Part shown: one piece after another, positions 11,766 to 23,639 of the stretch | How the letters are laid out: every line of letters begins with the position of its first letter | How positions within the stretch are numbered: position 1 is the stretch's first letter | NCBI GenBank assembly: GCA_944472155.2 | Contig: OX235271.1 | Location: forward strand, 107,521,256-107,585,255 | DNA from: Trichobilharzia szidati | Lineage: Eukaryota > Platyhelminthes > Trematoda > Strigeidida > Schistosomatidae | DNA: 64,000 nucleotides | Direction of reading: 5' to 3' | Program-made: the position numbers and the translations under genes | The notes under the pieces: model-generated | Told to the model about the DNA's origin: nothing | Seen by the model: only the letters and a program-made list of their open reading frames with translations | The model's database searches: none

Positions 11766-12600
11766 ATCTAGTAGATAATTAAATTCCCTAATGCAGTGAA
11801 GAAATATTGAGGTTTCTAAGTGATTCAATGTTTGATGAGAATGTGGAAGATATTATGTTAACAGGAATTCAAGTAATCTTAACTACAATGTGATGACTAT
11901 TCAGTGAAGTGACTACCATTAACCCATCGAATAAATCAATGCTGACATGGAGATCAATTGTCTTCCAGGTGTGATGCGAGCATGCAAATGAATATCTTCT
12001 CACCAGACTGTAAAATTCTGGTGACTATTACGTCAGCACTTATAAGTGTATCAGCTGAAGTTAAGAAGAGAGAATTGTTTGTAATCTGTGAGCAGTCCTC
12101 AAAGTAGTCATAAATATACATGCGTGGCTTTTGCAAGGCCTACGTATTTTGTTGAGTAATACTCAGTGATTAGTTTTTCTTATTCAATATATTTTGCTAG
12201 TTCAGATTGACCTAGTTGGTGGGGTGGATACACAACTTCTCATGAGCGACTATCAGTCAAGAAATGACTTCAACTATACAACGTCACATTTGGTCATGTT
12301 TCCATGTCCACTGTGATTACAACTCATCCATTAGATTGTTTGTGTCATTACGTAACACCAACACACTTATTCAACTTTAACTACTTTAACCTTCTTGAGT
12401 TGCCATGTTGACATACAAGCTGGCACTGCTTATTAGATTTTTCTGTCTTCTCTCACCCCCCCCTTTGTTTTTTAAAACGTTTGATAGCATGTAAATTGAT
12501 GGTAACTTAAACTAAAAATTGTAATGGTTATATTCCGGATGCGTTCATCTTATAATATTCTCTGTATTACCTTTCAAACATTGAAGTATGCAATGTTATT
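11766..12600. other. No gene recognised
   Basis: AT-rich spacer. Short open frames (for example 11954-12136 minus) show no domain or codon signature. Confidence 0.5.
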
Positions 12601-12604
12601 ATTA

Positions 12605-12680
12605 ATAACCATTGTAATTTCAGGTAGTTTGCAGCTGATGAGAACCTGTGAAATAGAATGATATCACTTTCTGTACTGTA
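12605..12680 (+). repeat. Short relic of a Penelope-like element LTR
   Basis: GCAGCTGATGAGAACC followed by GAAATAGAATGAT aligns with the LTR motif of the PLE at 40837-42723 (GCAGCTGATGAGAAGCC, CGAAATAAATGATG). Only this core is recognisable. Confidence 0.4.
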
Positions 12681-12689
12681 AATCTGGTC

Positions 12690-14280
12690 TTTCTTCCTGT
12701 ATCGAAATTTATCAAGAGAACCAAATGTATGAAATACTCAACTACTCTTATGAACTGATTTAGGTCAGGAAGTTTGACTCTGACAACTTGTTACTGTTTT
12801 TAACATCCTCTCTAGTGACACAAACAACTCATGACATCAGTGATAAATAATCATCAAAATCTATTAAGTTATGTTTATTGCTAGACATGATATGATCATG
12901 ACTCATGATGACTGTAGCCATCTCATTTTAAATGAGTCATCACTTCTCACCACTTTGATATATAATATGCAAACTGATTTGTGTGTATGTGTGGTGTAAA
13001 AGTCACAACAACTGGCTAACATCTTTCTACCCTTAATAAATATCTGCCTAATAACTGCTTCATTAAAGCCGGAGAAGAGTTTTAAAACCCTATATTAAAG
13101 CATGATTACTCTGATGTTTACGGCTAATATGATCAGTAGTTAATTAAGACTCTTATCTTAGATAAGAGTATATTCTTCATTTTCATTAAATTCTAGGTGG
13201 CGGCGATTGTTGATGAATTTATAGTGGAGAAAACCAAAGTACTTTCAATATCCACTTGACGTGTCTGTTCGAATTTTCGAGGTCTAATGAAATGAAGCTG
13301 AAGTTTCCACATCATAAAAGTTCAGCATCGTTGATCAATGACTGCTCTCGAATCCCGTTAGGTGAAATATACTCAAAAGGACTCCACGTCGGCTCTGGCA
13401 AACTATTACAGGATCAATCATTGATTAACACTGGATATGTTTATTTGAAGATTAAGTATTTGGAAACATTGATTTGTTGGGCAATCCTTTCAATGTGAAG
13501 ATGTTCATTGCCTAATATCCTGGTTATATGCAATAGTTCGTTGTCACTCTTCCTAGGATCTGAATAACTGATTGATGAGTGCACTTATCAAGCTAAACGA
13601 CTCAGTGTAAATGGGATACTGAGAAGCATTCAATTTAATCATACTCAGTATTCTGTTAATGAGTGTTTTATTCTATCCTGTCAATATTATTCTGTTATGA
13701 TCTGAAACAGTAACGTATAATGTGCCAGACTTCAAAACGTAGTGATAACGGTTTGGAATCTTCAGGCAGTAAGCAGTCTTCTGTTGCCTGCAGGTGTGTA
13801 TTGCAGCACAGCATTTATCTAAACTGATGTTCCAGATTTCGGAAATTCCCTGGATAATTGTCATTTCATTATTTTTTTTGTAAAATGTCGTATGCAGTGA
13901 CCAAAGTTTATTTGGAGAAAGTCGAACTTTTACTGAGAATTATGATGTTGCCTTTAAATGACACAAATTTATTAGGAATTATGACAGTTTTCCTTCTAAA
14001 TACGTCAAAGGTATGTTGTATACTGAATAATTCCAGTTTCAGTGAAATGATATTCAGTAGTTAATTTTAAATGCCATGTGCCCATTTGAGGTATGTATGT
14101 GAATGTAATACTTGGCCCTTAAGATAAAAATGATGGAATGAAGTTTTGCAACTTTATCACTAAATATATGAGTCACTGGGCTTGAAGATTTCAGTAGCAT
14201 TTGATATTTTCTTAGTGATTGATGTGTAGGATATGTTGACGGTAGCGAAGAACACTCATGCTCCCTTCAAATCCTAATCT
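12690..14280. other. No confident gene; one orphan ORF
   Basis: The open frame 13256-13498 (80 codons, plus) has ordinary amino-acid composition but no recognised domain, no splice partners that I could join, and lies in repeat-rich DNA. 13858-14064 is similar. Neither is called as a gene. Confidence 0.45.
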
Positions 14281-14284
14281 GTCT

Positions 14285-14935
14285 GTCTGGATTCAACGTA
14301 GAACTTGGCACCGAAGTGCAGCAGTTCGAGTTGCCACGTTCCAAATAGCACACAAAGGTAGACAAGAAAATGAGTGAAGAGAATCAATAGAGTTTTGACA
14401 GGTATAAGAGTGAAACAGAATGAGTAATGGTAGAAAGGAATATGAAAGATTACAGAGACTGAATACATCTGCTCCATTGACAACGATTTTGAGCCATTTC
14501 ACCTAGTGTCTCCAGCCATTGATTCTTAGAGTCCCGAGGGTCTTCATCTCCCTATCTGACTCAGTTTAACTGTCAGGGATTTCATGGATTGATGCCATGG
14601 CCACCACTTACTCTTTTCCAACCTGCACCTATATCAGCTAGTAATGACCGTCGTGGGAGGCGATGGCTAGGCATGCGCAGCCCGTGACCTAGCCATCTTA
14701 ATCTATGTAACTTTATAGCCTCTTCGATTGATTTCCCCTCTTTGCCCAACACTCTACGCCTAACGTCAACATCACTTACCTTGTTATACCACCTAACGCG
14801 AGAGAGAGATCGTAAACATCTGTGGTCAAAAACAGACAATCTCTTCATGTCTTCTGCTCTCAATGGCCACGTCTCACCGCCATAGAGAAGGACGGAGCGA
14901 ACTGCTGAGCAGTACACACGTCTCTTGGGTCAAAT
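14285..14935 (-). pseudogene. C-terminal end of a non-LTR (RTE-like) retrotransposon
   Basis: The minus frame 14582-14917 encodes VRSVLLYGGETWPLRAEDM, LSVFDHRCLRSLSRVRW and LHRLRWLGHGLRMPSHRL, a region conserved at the very C-terminus of many flatworm non-LTR retrotransposons, after the reverse transcriptase. Downstream (to about 14464) homology continues through stops (QWLETLGEM). There is no RT catalytic domain here: the copy is 5'-truncated and dead. Family assignment to RTE rather than another LINE clade is an inference. Confidence 0.8.
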
Positions 14936-15474
14936 CCTAATGGCTGCAAATCACTGCTAAACGCATAGACTTCAGTGCTTGGTGATAAGTCAGTCATTGA
15001 TGTTACACTAATGTCCAGTTGACGAGGGAAGACACATTCTGGATTCCACTGGTAGGCGTCAGCAAACAAACAACACCATATTAATTAACCCTAAGCCATC
15101 GTCAGAGTATTTATACTAATGCTCGACTTGTCAACAAAGATCGATTGTCCAGGTTCGATAGAAGTCAATGGAAGGCAAATTCAAAAATAACAGTTTTATG
15201 AATTAAGTTCAAGACTTATTCAAATTCATTAATCTGAATCACACACATGAACTTGTCACTGTAAGTAAATGTGTTAAACATCTCTATGCGATAGCCTACT
15301 TCTTGTGTTTGGAAGAATGACAGTAAATTAACTTATGCATCTCCAGTATTCATTGAAGTTTGTATTAGTTGACAAAATATTGAGGACACTTTGATTAAAA
15401 TTAGTGAGTTTGCTCACTGGTTGACCTGACAGCATTTGTACTTTTCACTAGTACAGGTAAACTTGTGAGTATTA

Positions 15475-15910
15475 AGTCATTGGGGAGAAAAGAACAAGAA
15501 GTTCAGTATAAATATCTTTTTGGTGATTTCATTCTCGAAAGCTGTACAATCGCATTTATATACATAAGTTTCACAGATACAATTATTATTTGATTCCATA
15601 TGGTCACTTTGGAGACTACGGGTCATAATAATTTTTAACCTGACGTGAAAGTTTGAAGGTGTGAACATATATTACAAATAAGAATGAAATCTCCGATAGG
15701 ATATCTTTGGTGAACTTCTTGTTCTTTTCTCTGTAATGTCCCGTTGAGTCAAATAAAGTATGATTATATTTTACTGACACTAAGTGTCGATGATTATCAG
15801 GTTAGTTGAGCTATTTGGAATAATTTGAATCACTAAAAAGAAGCGAAGATAATTTTCTTTTCGACGAACTGATTATCGTAGCTAGTCAAATTTCTCTTTG
15901 AAACTGGAGT
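15475..15910 (+). repeat. Possible PLE LTR relics
   Basis: Two blocks, AGCTGTACAATCGCATTTAT (15540-15559) and TTTTCTTTTCGACGAA (15853-15868), recur at 26895-26920 and, inverted, at 61430-61530 beside a PLE gene end. They may be the LTR of that PLE lineage; function unknown. Confidence 0.35.
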
Positions 15911-16349
15911 CCTCTGAGCGCGGGACAACCGTTTTGCCCATTCGAAGCTGAGATCATCATCGATTCAGCTCAGGGAGTTAAATCATTTGAAATCGATCGG
16001 ATTCTGTGTTATAGTAGGTTAGGGGTTATTTGTAGCTTAGATGGACAGAACTGATGTTGTTATATATTCTCTATATGCTGGATGGCTCAGCCTCCACATA
16101 TATATACATATACTGCTGTTTGTCAGACACTGAGATAAGTAAGTTGCTACTCGAAATCATTTATTACTTGCATTGGGTACAGTACAAATGAACTGGGGTA
16201 GAGAATATCGATTTTATTTTGTCAGTATCTTGGTAACTTTTTACAAACTGGTTAATCAAAGTCATTACTAATTATACTACAATTTTAATAATTCTAACAC
16301 TCTTGTTCGTCGGAGAAAGACAGATTTGAACAAATAATAAATAGGTTGA

Positions 16350-16612
16350 AGGATTTCATGATGAGCTGACATCAGTTGACATCATGGGTCATTGGATCTG
16401 GTCCCATTGGCTTAATGGTCTACGAGCTCGCCTTCTAACCAAAAGGTCCTGGGTTCGAACCCTGGTGGTGAAGGCTTACTGCTGAAGAGTCCCGAACTAG
16501 GATGAAAAAGCTGTCCAGTACTCCCATGTTTTCCAGTTATTTTCTAACTGATGTCAGCTCATGATGAAATTCCACATCCAATCAAACAAAATCCCTATAA
16601 ATCCAATACTTA
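16350..16612 (+). repeat. SINE1 copy c with hammerhead
   Basis: Begins with a short inverted piece of its own tail (16351-16372), then tRNA-like 16400-16465 (B box GGGTTCGAACCC), hammerhead 16476-16520, and tail to 16612. Inserted in repeat R copy B. Confidence 0.7.
16476..16520 (+). ncRNA. Hammerhead-ribozyme-like motif in SINE1 copy c
   Basis: Stem I TTACTG/CAGTA, core CTGAAGA (keeps the invariant C that most SINE1 copies have lost; the fifth core position is free in hammerheads), stem II GTCC/GGAT with one G-T pair, then GAAAA and GTC. The stem III base after GAAA is A instead of C, which breaks the two-pair stem III. Probably inactive, but it helps fix the register of the family's ribozyme. 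Confidence 0.55.
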
Positions 16613-18483
16613 AGTTAGTGACAAATTGTCGCAGTGACATATGTAATGTAGGCAAATTTTCTTTAAGAATAGCGAAGATATGGAAAAGATATTGAGGTGA
16701 ATCAATCTAAATGTTGCGTAACAGAGAAGAGATTATGTACAAACACTAGAGTGGTTAATCTGGTTTTGTTAAATTTAGACATGTGAAATGAAAGAGAGGA
16801 CGGTTCAGTAAATGATGACGTCACTAAGTATTATGAGTAGAAATCAACATTTATGTCTCATAATATATGATATAAATAATTAAGGGTGAATGGTCAAGAA
16901 GGCGTGAGGGACGAGGGAGGGGATTTGCTACACCTTATTTTCAAATACCAAAATAAGACTTTAACCTTTTAAATGCGATGACCTCTGTAGATATCAAGAG
17001 GCTTGAGTCAGCTTGTTTACTTATCAAGAAGACACACCTGTACTGTAGTTATTCAGGGGTGTATATGTACAAGTGTAGTTGACAGCGAATGTGAGAGGTT
17101 ATTGTCAGTTAGTAGCAAGATGAGTCATCGGGTAATAGAAGCAACAGTGTGTGAAGAGGAGTGAATAATAATGCATAATCGAGAGACTTGATTACTAATT
17201 AGTTGATTGATGAGTAGTCATCTGGAAATGATTAATAGGAGACAATAGACTGGAATTATTAGGAATATGTTACAAAGTGACAAACAGATTGTATGGAGAC
17301 AGGGCAAGATATTTCTGATATTTGGTTGCATAGAGAAGAACGTCCTGGTCTCACTTTATATGTGATTCTGAGTGAAGTCTGTACTGATTGTGTACTATAC
17401 TACCAGAAAAATAACAATAATATGCTGTACAATTGAGCTGTTACCTGTTCTTCGTTCTGTCGACAGCCATGCTGGTAGATCCAGGTTTCATGGAGCGTCG
17501 GACATTATTTTTAGATATTTACGGACGAAGGTCGGATATTCATTTTCGACCAGTGTACGCTTAATGGATTCTGCACTCGATGTAACTTCGGTGCAAATGG
17601 GATAGATTCTGGTTGTAACATAGGTGATGTTTATCATCTTTCCTGCTGCGTAGAATTCCTAAAATGTAAATGGTGATAGGACTGCAATTTAGATTTCAAC
17701 TACTCACCTTTCAGTGTTCTGTTTACTATCGAATCTACTTTCAGTGAGATATTTAGAATGTAACTGACAACTGAGTGCAAGTAGTGATTCTACTCCATTG
17801 AGCTCATGTTATCAGACTGTTTCTCTAATAGTTGTCTTCGACTACTGTGAAGTAACATACATGTATTATGAATAGTTTACCATTGATATAAATAGATAAT
17901 GAATCTTCTTAATAAAACTGACCTCGTTCCATTCGGATGAGAGGTAGCTTGCGTATAGACTAAACACTATATACAGAGTAGGCTAGTAATTCAGTAAATT
18001 AACATCGCTTGCATTTGATCAGTATATTATATATATAATTGAAAATATATTCCTGTACTTACTACTTATCATTATGAAACCCATTAGATTTCAAAACCAT
18101 CAACCTTTTGCTCCTAATTAGTGAATTTATGTCATCAGAATACAATTAATCAATACAACTGACAGCTAGCTGGACAGAATATTTTGTTTTAAGGATAAAT
18201 TCGTTTGAAGTAAAGTCTACTTCTCTGCCTTAGTCAACATAACTGAGTCATACCACTTAACTAGCTCAGAATGATGTTAATGAGAGCATATATTATATAT
18301 GTGACCACACAGTCTATTCAAGTTGTTTTGCGCTATCTAATTCTTTCACAAAATACCTGCAAAGTTTAAGCACGATGTTTTCGAATTAAGTAAGTCCTAT
18401 TTCGAACTGATTCTCCAGCGTTTATCACCAATCGAATGTAGTTACAGATTAGGTGATACTCTAATTTTAAAGAGTTAATGATG

Positions 18484-18628
18484 TTCAAGTACTGGTTCGA
18501 ACCCCGGTGGGTGCATACTGATGAAGAGCCTCAATCTGGGACGAAATAGCTGTCCAGTACTCCCAGGTTTTCCAGTGGTTCTCTAACCAATATCAGCTCA
18601 TGATGATATTCTGTAACCAATTAATGAT
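18484..18628 (+). repeat. SINE1 copy d, 5'-truncated
   Basis: Starts just upstream of the B box (ACTGGTTCGAACCCC), then hammerhead 18515-18560 (core ATGAAGA; stem II decayed, GAAAT) and tail. It lies in repeat R copy B at the position where copy D carries the SINE1 palindrome 27436-28085. Confidence 0.65.
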
Positions 18629-19109
18629 GTATTTCGTGACTAATTCTAGTAACAGATGTCATAAATTAAACAGTGGTTACTCAGTTTACCAATTATATTT
18701 TTCTCTATGCAGCGTACCGATAAGTGATTTGTGAAAACGTACACACAAGCATTTCTTAATGATTCGTTTTCTGAAATCTTTTAGTAGTTACTCACATTAT
18801 GCCACCATTAAATATCTATGAAGTAACCGTTCGTTGTACTAACGGTATTAATAGCAATAATGAAGCAAGTGTTCACAGTAATGCAAAAGTTTAGAATAGG
18901 AAGACTTTTCATAAATCGATGGAGACAAAATATGAAGTTTTGCAAATTCAAGCTCTAATTGGATAATTTTCAAGGGAAATTGACATCTGATGGAAGCGTG
19001 TATGGATTTATATCAAATCAGACACTTGTACCATGTTTTTGTGACTAGTATCCATAGATTTATCATTTTACTGTTCATCATGCATTTACTGCCCTTTATG
19101 AATTAAAAA

Positions 19110-19655
19110 ACAAGGCAAAAAATAAATGTTTGTGCAGAATCATATGAAGTCATCATTTATTTCGTTGGATTCTCGTCAGCTGCTTGCAACCTAAAAGTTG
19201 ATCATGTAAATGTACACAGAATTTTGTCAAGGATCAACATGACTCTTGTTAACAGAGACAATTGTTAGTAAACAGCGGTCAGTAATTCCACTTATATAAC
19301 TTATGAAGGTGGTCAAAATACAAACATGCAGAATTAATGGTCGGATACATTAAAAATTGAGTTGCACAGTGGAGTAGAGAGGAGAAAAGTTGATGATGAG
19401 TAATAGTGTGTTGAGTTTAACTCAGATCATAGAAACGAAAGGACTGAATTGCACTAAAGCAAAAGTGTGGGGTGGGGTGTGGGGACGTGAAAGCAAAAGA
19501 CTACGTAATCAGTTGAGACGATGAGAATAGACGTTGAGCCATGAAGGCAAAGAACGACTAATAAGTGAATCTTTCTAAACACATAAATCAAGTTTTAAAC
19601 GTCTAATTGATATGACCGAATGCAGTTTCTGTTGTATCACACTTTCGGTGGGTGT
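19110..19655 (-). pseudogene. Diverged PLE 3' end and LTR
   Basis: On the minus strand, RRLKLDLCV followed by a stop, then KDSLISRSLP, matches the C-terminus of the PLE protein at 41276-42292 (KRLKPDLCVQKEAVISLSLP). The sequence then continues into a diverged LTR with GCAGCTGACGAGAATCC at 19178-19194. Old, broken copy; it marks the right end of the B/D paralogy. Confidence 0.65.
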
Positions 19656-20335
19656 TATCATGCCAACATGGGGTAATATGCAAAACAAATTATCCGCTGA
19701 TGCGTTTCATTTTCTAATTTCTTGATAAAATGGTGAAGTGAGCACAAATAACAGTATATGTTTCCCTTACCTATTTGCATATTATCGGTTCCCCTGACAA
19801 ATCATGCGTATCGGCACTGACCGCTGGCTCAGACACTTATACCCCTGGAGGAGAAGAAGTATTTATTCAAAATATTGCATAGCTTCTACGATTAGATGTT
19901 ATTCAATAAATCCGAGAAATATTTTACGCTTAAACACAGAAGGTCTCACAGTCATTTCATTTCCCATCATTCGCTTGTATTCGTATGATAATGAATAATT
20001 TCTTCGATTTTCGAACTAAATTTCTATGGTTATCAATTTGATCTAATGGATAATTGTAGGAGTTGGATTGAGACAAACGTCCTCTGTGTCACCAGCGTGG
20101 AACTCTGCCATCTATGCTACGAGACAACTGCTAACGAGATGATGCTCTCACTGCAATCACTAGGGTTTAATGACTGGCAAATAGATGAACGGGTATTACA
20201 TCACCGTCTCGTCATCGTCAACTGACTGCCTGGTTAGATTCTCTCGTATCACTTTTATTTATAAGTGAATCAAGAATAGGAAAGAGTGTTGTCAGTTTTT
20301 GGTTAGAACACCGAGATACTCAAGTATTGGTTTTT
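19656..20335. other. No gene recognised
   Basis: Short frame 19804-19998 has no recognisable domain. Otherwise AT-rich spacer. Confidence 0.45.
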
Positions 20336-20520
20336 GTAGGGATTTTATCTGATTGATTACAGGATTTCATCATGATCTGACATTGGTTAGAAAACCATTG
20401 GAAAACTTGGGAGTACACAAAAGGTCCTGGGTCGGAACCCTGGTGGCGGATGCGTACTGATGAAGAGTCGCAAACTAGGACGAAGCAGCTGTCCAGCACT
20501 CTCATGATGAAATAACGGCA
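20336..20520 (+). repeat. SINE1 copy e, foldback form
   Basis: A minus-oriented tail (20355-20418) joined directly to a plus-oriented B box (GGTCCTGGGTCGGAACCC) and hammerhead 20454-20500. Core ATGAAGA and GAAGC in place of GAAAC, so two key ribozyme positions are lost. Confidence 0.65.
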
Positions 20521-21180
20521 TAGTTTTGAGTTGTCTATTTCTGTTATGGGGAGCGCTTGAATGCAAAATGGAAATCTAGTGACAGGAATCGGCTAGTTAC
20601 ATGTCATTTATCTATATGAAAGCTCGGTGTTCCTTATGGTCATTTCAGTAAATCAGTCCACATTCATAAATCACAAACTGTAGTCCATCAGCCTAATAGT
20701 ATGTTGGATATTTTCTCCAAAACAACGTTAATTCTAATTTACAAGTTCAGTTCTTGTTTTCGTTTCACCTTAATGATTTTCCTTCACAGCATTTCATGAA
20801 TTCAGGTTAATTACAAATAAGTTGTAGCAGACGGCTTTACTCTTCCTCTTCTTCTTTTTCTCATCTCTTTACTTCATGCTATGCTTCATTTGTTGATAGT
20901 TTAGTCGAAGGTCAAAGGGACAACATTTGATGTCTGTTTGTCAAGTAAAGATAATTAAACATCGCTAAGAGATATTCCAGGAAATTGATGTATCATGTGT
21001 TATCTGTTGATATCTTGGTCATGTTTTCGCTTGTCTGGTTGAGTGACATTATAATAACTGATTAGAATAGGAATTTGAAGAACAGAAATAACTTCCCTAT
21101 GGAGAATAACACGTTATTTTTAATGAGGTGATGAATGAAACTGATAAGTTTACTGATCAACCCCTAATTCTGACGATGTG
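20521..21180. other. No gene recognised
   Basis: AT-rich spacer with a pyrimidine tract near 20840-20875. Nothing else. Confidence 0.45.
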
Positions 21181-21184
21181 ATGT

Positions 21185-22625
21185 TAAAAGACTACGACTT
21201 AGCTTAGATGAATAAGGCTATTTCTGACTTATATGTATATATATATGTATTACTGTTTATCAAAGAGTAAGATAAATCAGGTGCTACTCGAGAACATTTA
21301 TTAATAATATTGATTACAGTACATATGGAATGGGATAGAGAGTAGTGATTTTATTTGTCGGTATCTTGTTAACTATAAGTTGATTGGTGGATGGTGACTA
21401 GCAGTGGAATCCAGGATGCGCCTGTTGTTCTGCTTTTGTACATAAACTTGTAACAATGATCTTATTGATTATACTGAGAATATTTTTATGAAGCAGTTTT
21501 TATGCAACATTTAAGAATCTCGGTGGGAAAAACACCTTTTGTCTTGTAACATTTCAGTTTTGTTTTTTCTCATCTTGTCTTCGCATGTATACAAATACAG
21601 TGGTTTTCCTATTTTGTACATAAAAATATAAAACTGCATTTATTGATTTCATTTCTACACAGTGTATTGGTTTTCACTGCTTTGGAGGATTGGTAGCTAC
21701 ACCGACTGGTAGCGTAGTGATATGGAGTGAGGTGATGGTGGTGGTGGTTGTAGTGGTAGAGCGTGTTGACCACTTGACTTATTTCGGAGGGAACATCAGT
21801 GTTAATGGACTACTCTACTGCTGCTGCTTATCAGATGCTGTGATAACTGATTTGCTATTCTAGATCAGTGTAGGAGTAAAGTGGGATGGAGTAGGATAAA
21901 GTGTATTGAGTTTATCTTGTCGGTATCTTGTTAACTGTTTGCAAACTGGTTGATCAAAGTCAGTAATCGTCTTAGTACAAGTTTTACAATTCTAACACTT
22001 TAGTTTGTCTGAGAAAGACAGTTTTGAACAGATAATGAATACTAATCGTAGTGTATATGAGGAAATTGTAATCTTGAGTTAGTGAAGTCTAACGAATTGT
22101 TGCAATTACGTATGTATATGTAGTGCAGTCAAATTTTTTCGGAGAAAGGCAAAGACATGGATAAGATATTGAGGTTAATCAATCTGAATGTTACGTAATT
22201 GACAAGAAATTATGGATGTGCGAACACTAGAGTGGTTAATGTGATTTAGTTGAATTGAGACATGTGAGGGGGAGGAGGGTTCAATAAGTGATGACGTCAC
22301 TTAGTAGTAGGGAGTAGGAATCAACATTTATGTCTTATAAAAATGACACAATTAATGAAGGGTAAATAGTCAAGGAGATATGAGGGAGGAGGTAGGGTTT
22401 ACTACACCTTATTTTAGAATACATAAATAAGACTTTAACCTTTTAAATGCGATGACCTCTGTGGATTTCAAGAGACTTGAGTCAGCTTGTTTACTTATCG
22501 ATAAGACACACCTGTACTGTAGTTATTCAGGGGTGTAAATGTGCAAGTGTAATTACAATGAATTTGAGAGGTCATTGCGAATTAGTAGCACGATGAGTCA
22601 TAGGGTAATAGAAGTAACAGAGTGT
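21185..22625 (+). repeat. Dispersed repeat R, copy C
   Basis: Starts with the block shared with B and D (GACTTAGCTTAGATGAATAA), is interrupted near 21375, and from 21427 follows copy A, including 21427-21710, which is nearly identical to the host-gene 3' region 8899-9180 (TCTGCTTTTGTACATAAACT). Ends at 22625, where copy D begins tandemly. Confidence 0.65.
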
Positions 22626-22980
22626 GATATCAAAGGAATACGACTTAGCTTATATGAATAAGGCTATTCCTGACTTACATATATTATATATATATATATA
22701 TATATGTATACTATATATTATATATATATATATATATATGTATATATTGCTGTTTATCAAAGAGTGAGATAAATCAGGTACTACTCGAGATCGTTTTTAA
22801 TTATATTGAGTACAGTCCAAATGTAATGGGATAGAGAGTAGTGATTTTATTTCATCGCTATCTTTTTAACTATTTACAAACTGGTTAATCAAAGTCAACA
22901 ATCATCTTATTACAATTTTTACAATTCGAATTCTTTGTCTGAGAAAGACAGTTTTGAACGAATGATGAGTGTTAAGCGTA
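22626..22980 (+). repeat. Dispersed repeat R, copy D, left part
   Basis: Directly follows copy C in the same orientation (GACTTAGCTTATATGAATAA). Ends at TGTTAAGCGTA (22970-22980), the left target-site duplicate of the PLE that splits this copy. Confidence 0.65.
22680..22750. repeat. AT dinucleotide microsatellite
   Basis: Nearly pure TA repeats in two runs separated by GTATACTATATAT. Expansion of a shorter TATATATG tract present in copies B and C. Confidence 0.9.
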
Positions 22981-23033
22981 TTATTGATATAATGATAAAA
23001 CTTGGGCACTGTGGTAGAGTATAATTCCATTAT

Positions 23034-23286
23034 GGATAAAATATTATTTTGATAAAATCACACAGTGTCATACAGTAAGTAATATTTACTGATGACCACG
23101 TTTCGAGCACAAATTACTACTGCTCATAATCATATCATGGTACTCACTCACACAACTATCTTGCTTCATTTATATACATGAGTAAAAACTGATTAGATAT
23201 TTGAATAAAATCAATATAAGATAAAGTACATTCATAAATAATATTAGTGTTATCAATAAAATACAATCAGATGGGAAATAAAATGT
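23034..23286 (-). repeat. PLE LTR arm, left, inverted
   Basis: Reverse complement of 25101-25349. Contains GTTTCGAGCACAAATTACTA, whose complement (TGCTCGAAACGTGGTC) resembles the GAAAC-to-GTC half of the hammerheads described in PLE LTRs. The 5' core does not fit. Confidence 0.8.
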
Positions 23287-23334
23287 TTGTTCATATATCT
23301 TGCCCCGGAATTTAAAGACAGTAGATGTGAGGCA

Positions 23335-23600
23335 TTACTGAATTCTTAAAATAATTTTCTCAGTGGGCAGCTTCGTCATATGACTAATTTCGTAATCAGC
23401 TGTCAGTTTTCGTTTGACCGCTTCTAATTCCATATTGATTGGTATATCAGAGTAAAGACTAGTTATATCAAAACTATCCATTTTTTCATTATTCTCTGAC
23501 TGAATGTCATTTAGCTTCCTTTTCATTTCATATGAATTAGTTAGCCTAGAGTTTGAGTGATTTCTAATGAGACATAGTATTAGGTTACTCCATAATACCA
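23335..23600 (-). pseudogene. PLE reverse-transcriptase N-part, inverted partial copy
   Basis: Reads MKRKLNDIQSENNEKM then SFDITSLYSDIPINMELE, the RT motif with catalytic Asp in a DITSLY context typical of PLEs. It then jumps straight to the LTR, so the central and C-terminal protein is deleted. It pairs as an inverted repeat with 23640-23890. Confidence 0.75.
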
Positions 23601-23639
23601 GTAGTAAAATTCTGAAAAACGCTTACATACGAATTATCA

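Larger units (their letters stand above)
16020..19080 (+). repeat. Dispersed repeat R, copy B (extended 3 kb form)
   Basis: Collinear with copy D (22626-22980 plus 25354-28500) and in part with A and C. Shared landmarks: GTTGCTACTCGAAATC region (16143), GACAATAGACTGGAATTATT (17243), TGTACTGATTGTGTACTATA (17380), the CTTAATGGATTCTGCACTCG block (17559), GAGGTAGCTTGCGTATAGAC (17941), the ACCACACAGTCTATTC block (18304) and GTATTTCGTGACTAATTCTA (18628). Carries SINE1 insertions at 16350 and 18484. The 57-residue frame at 17432-17605 is conserved in copy D, but no function is recognised. Confidence 0.65.

Noticed and set aside
13256..13498. 80-codon plus-strand ORF
   Set aside because: Composition is plausible, but there is no recognised motif and no neighbouring exon could be joined in phase. 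Left as spacer.
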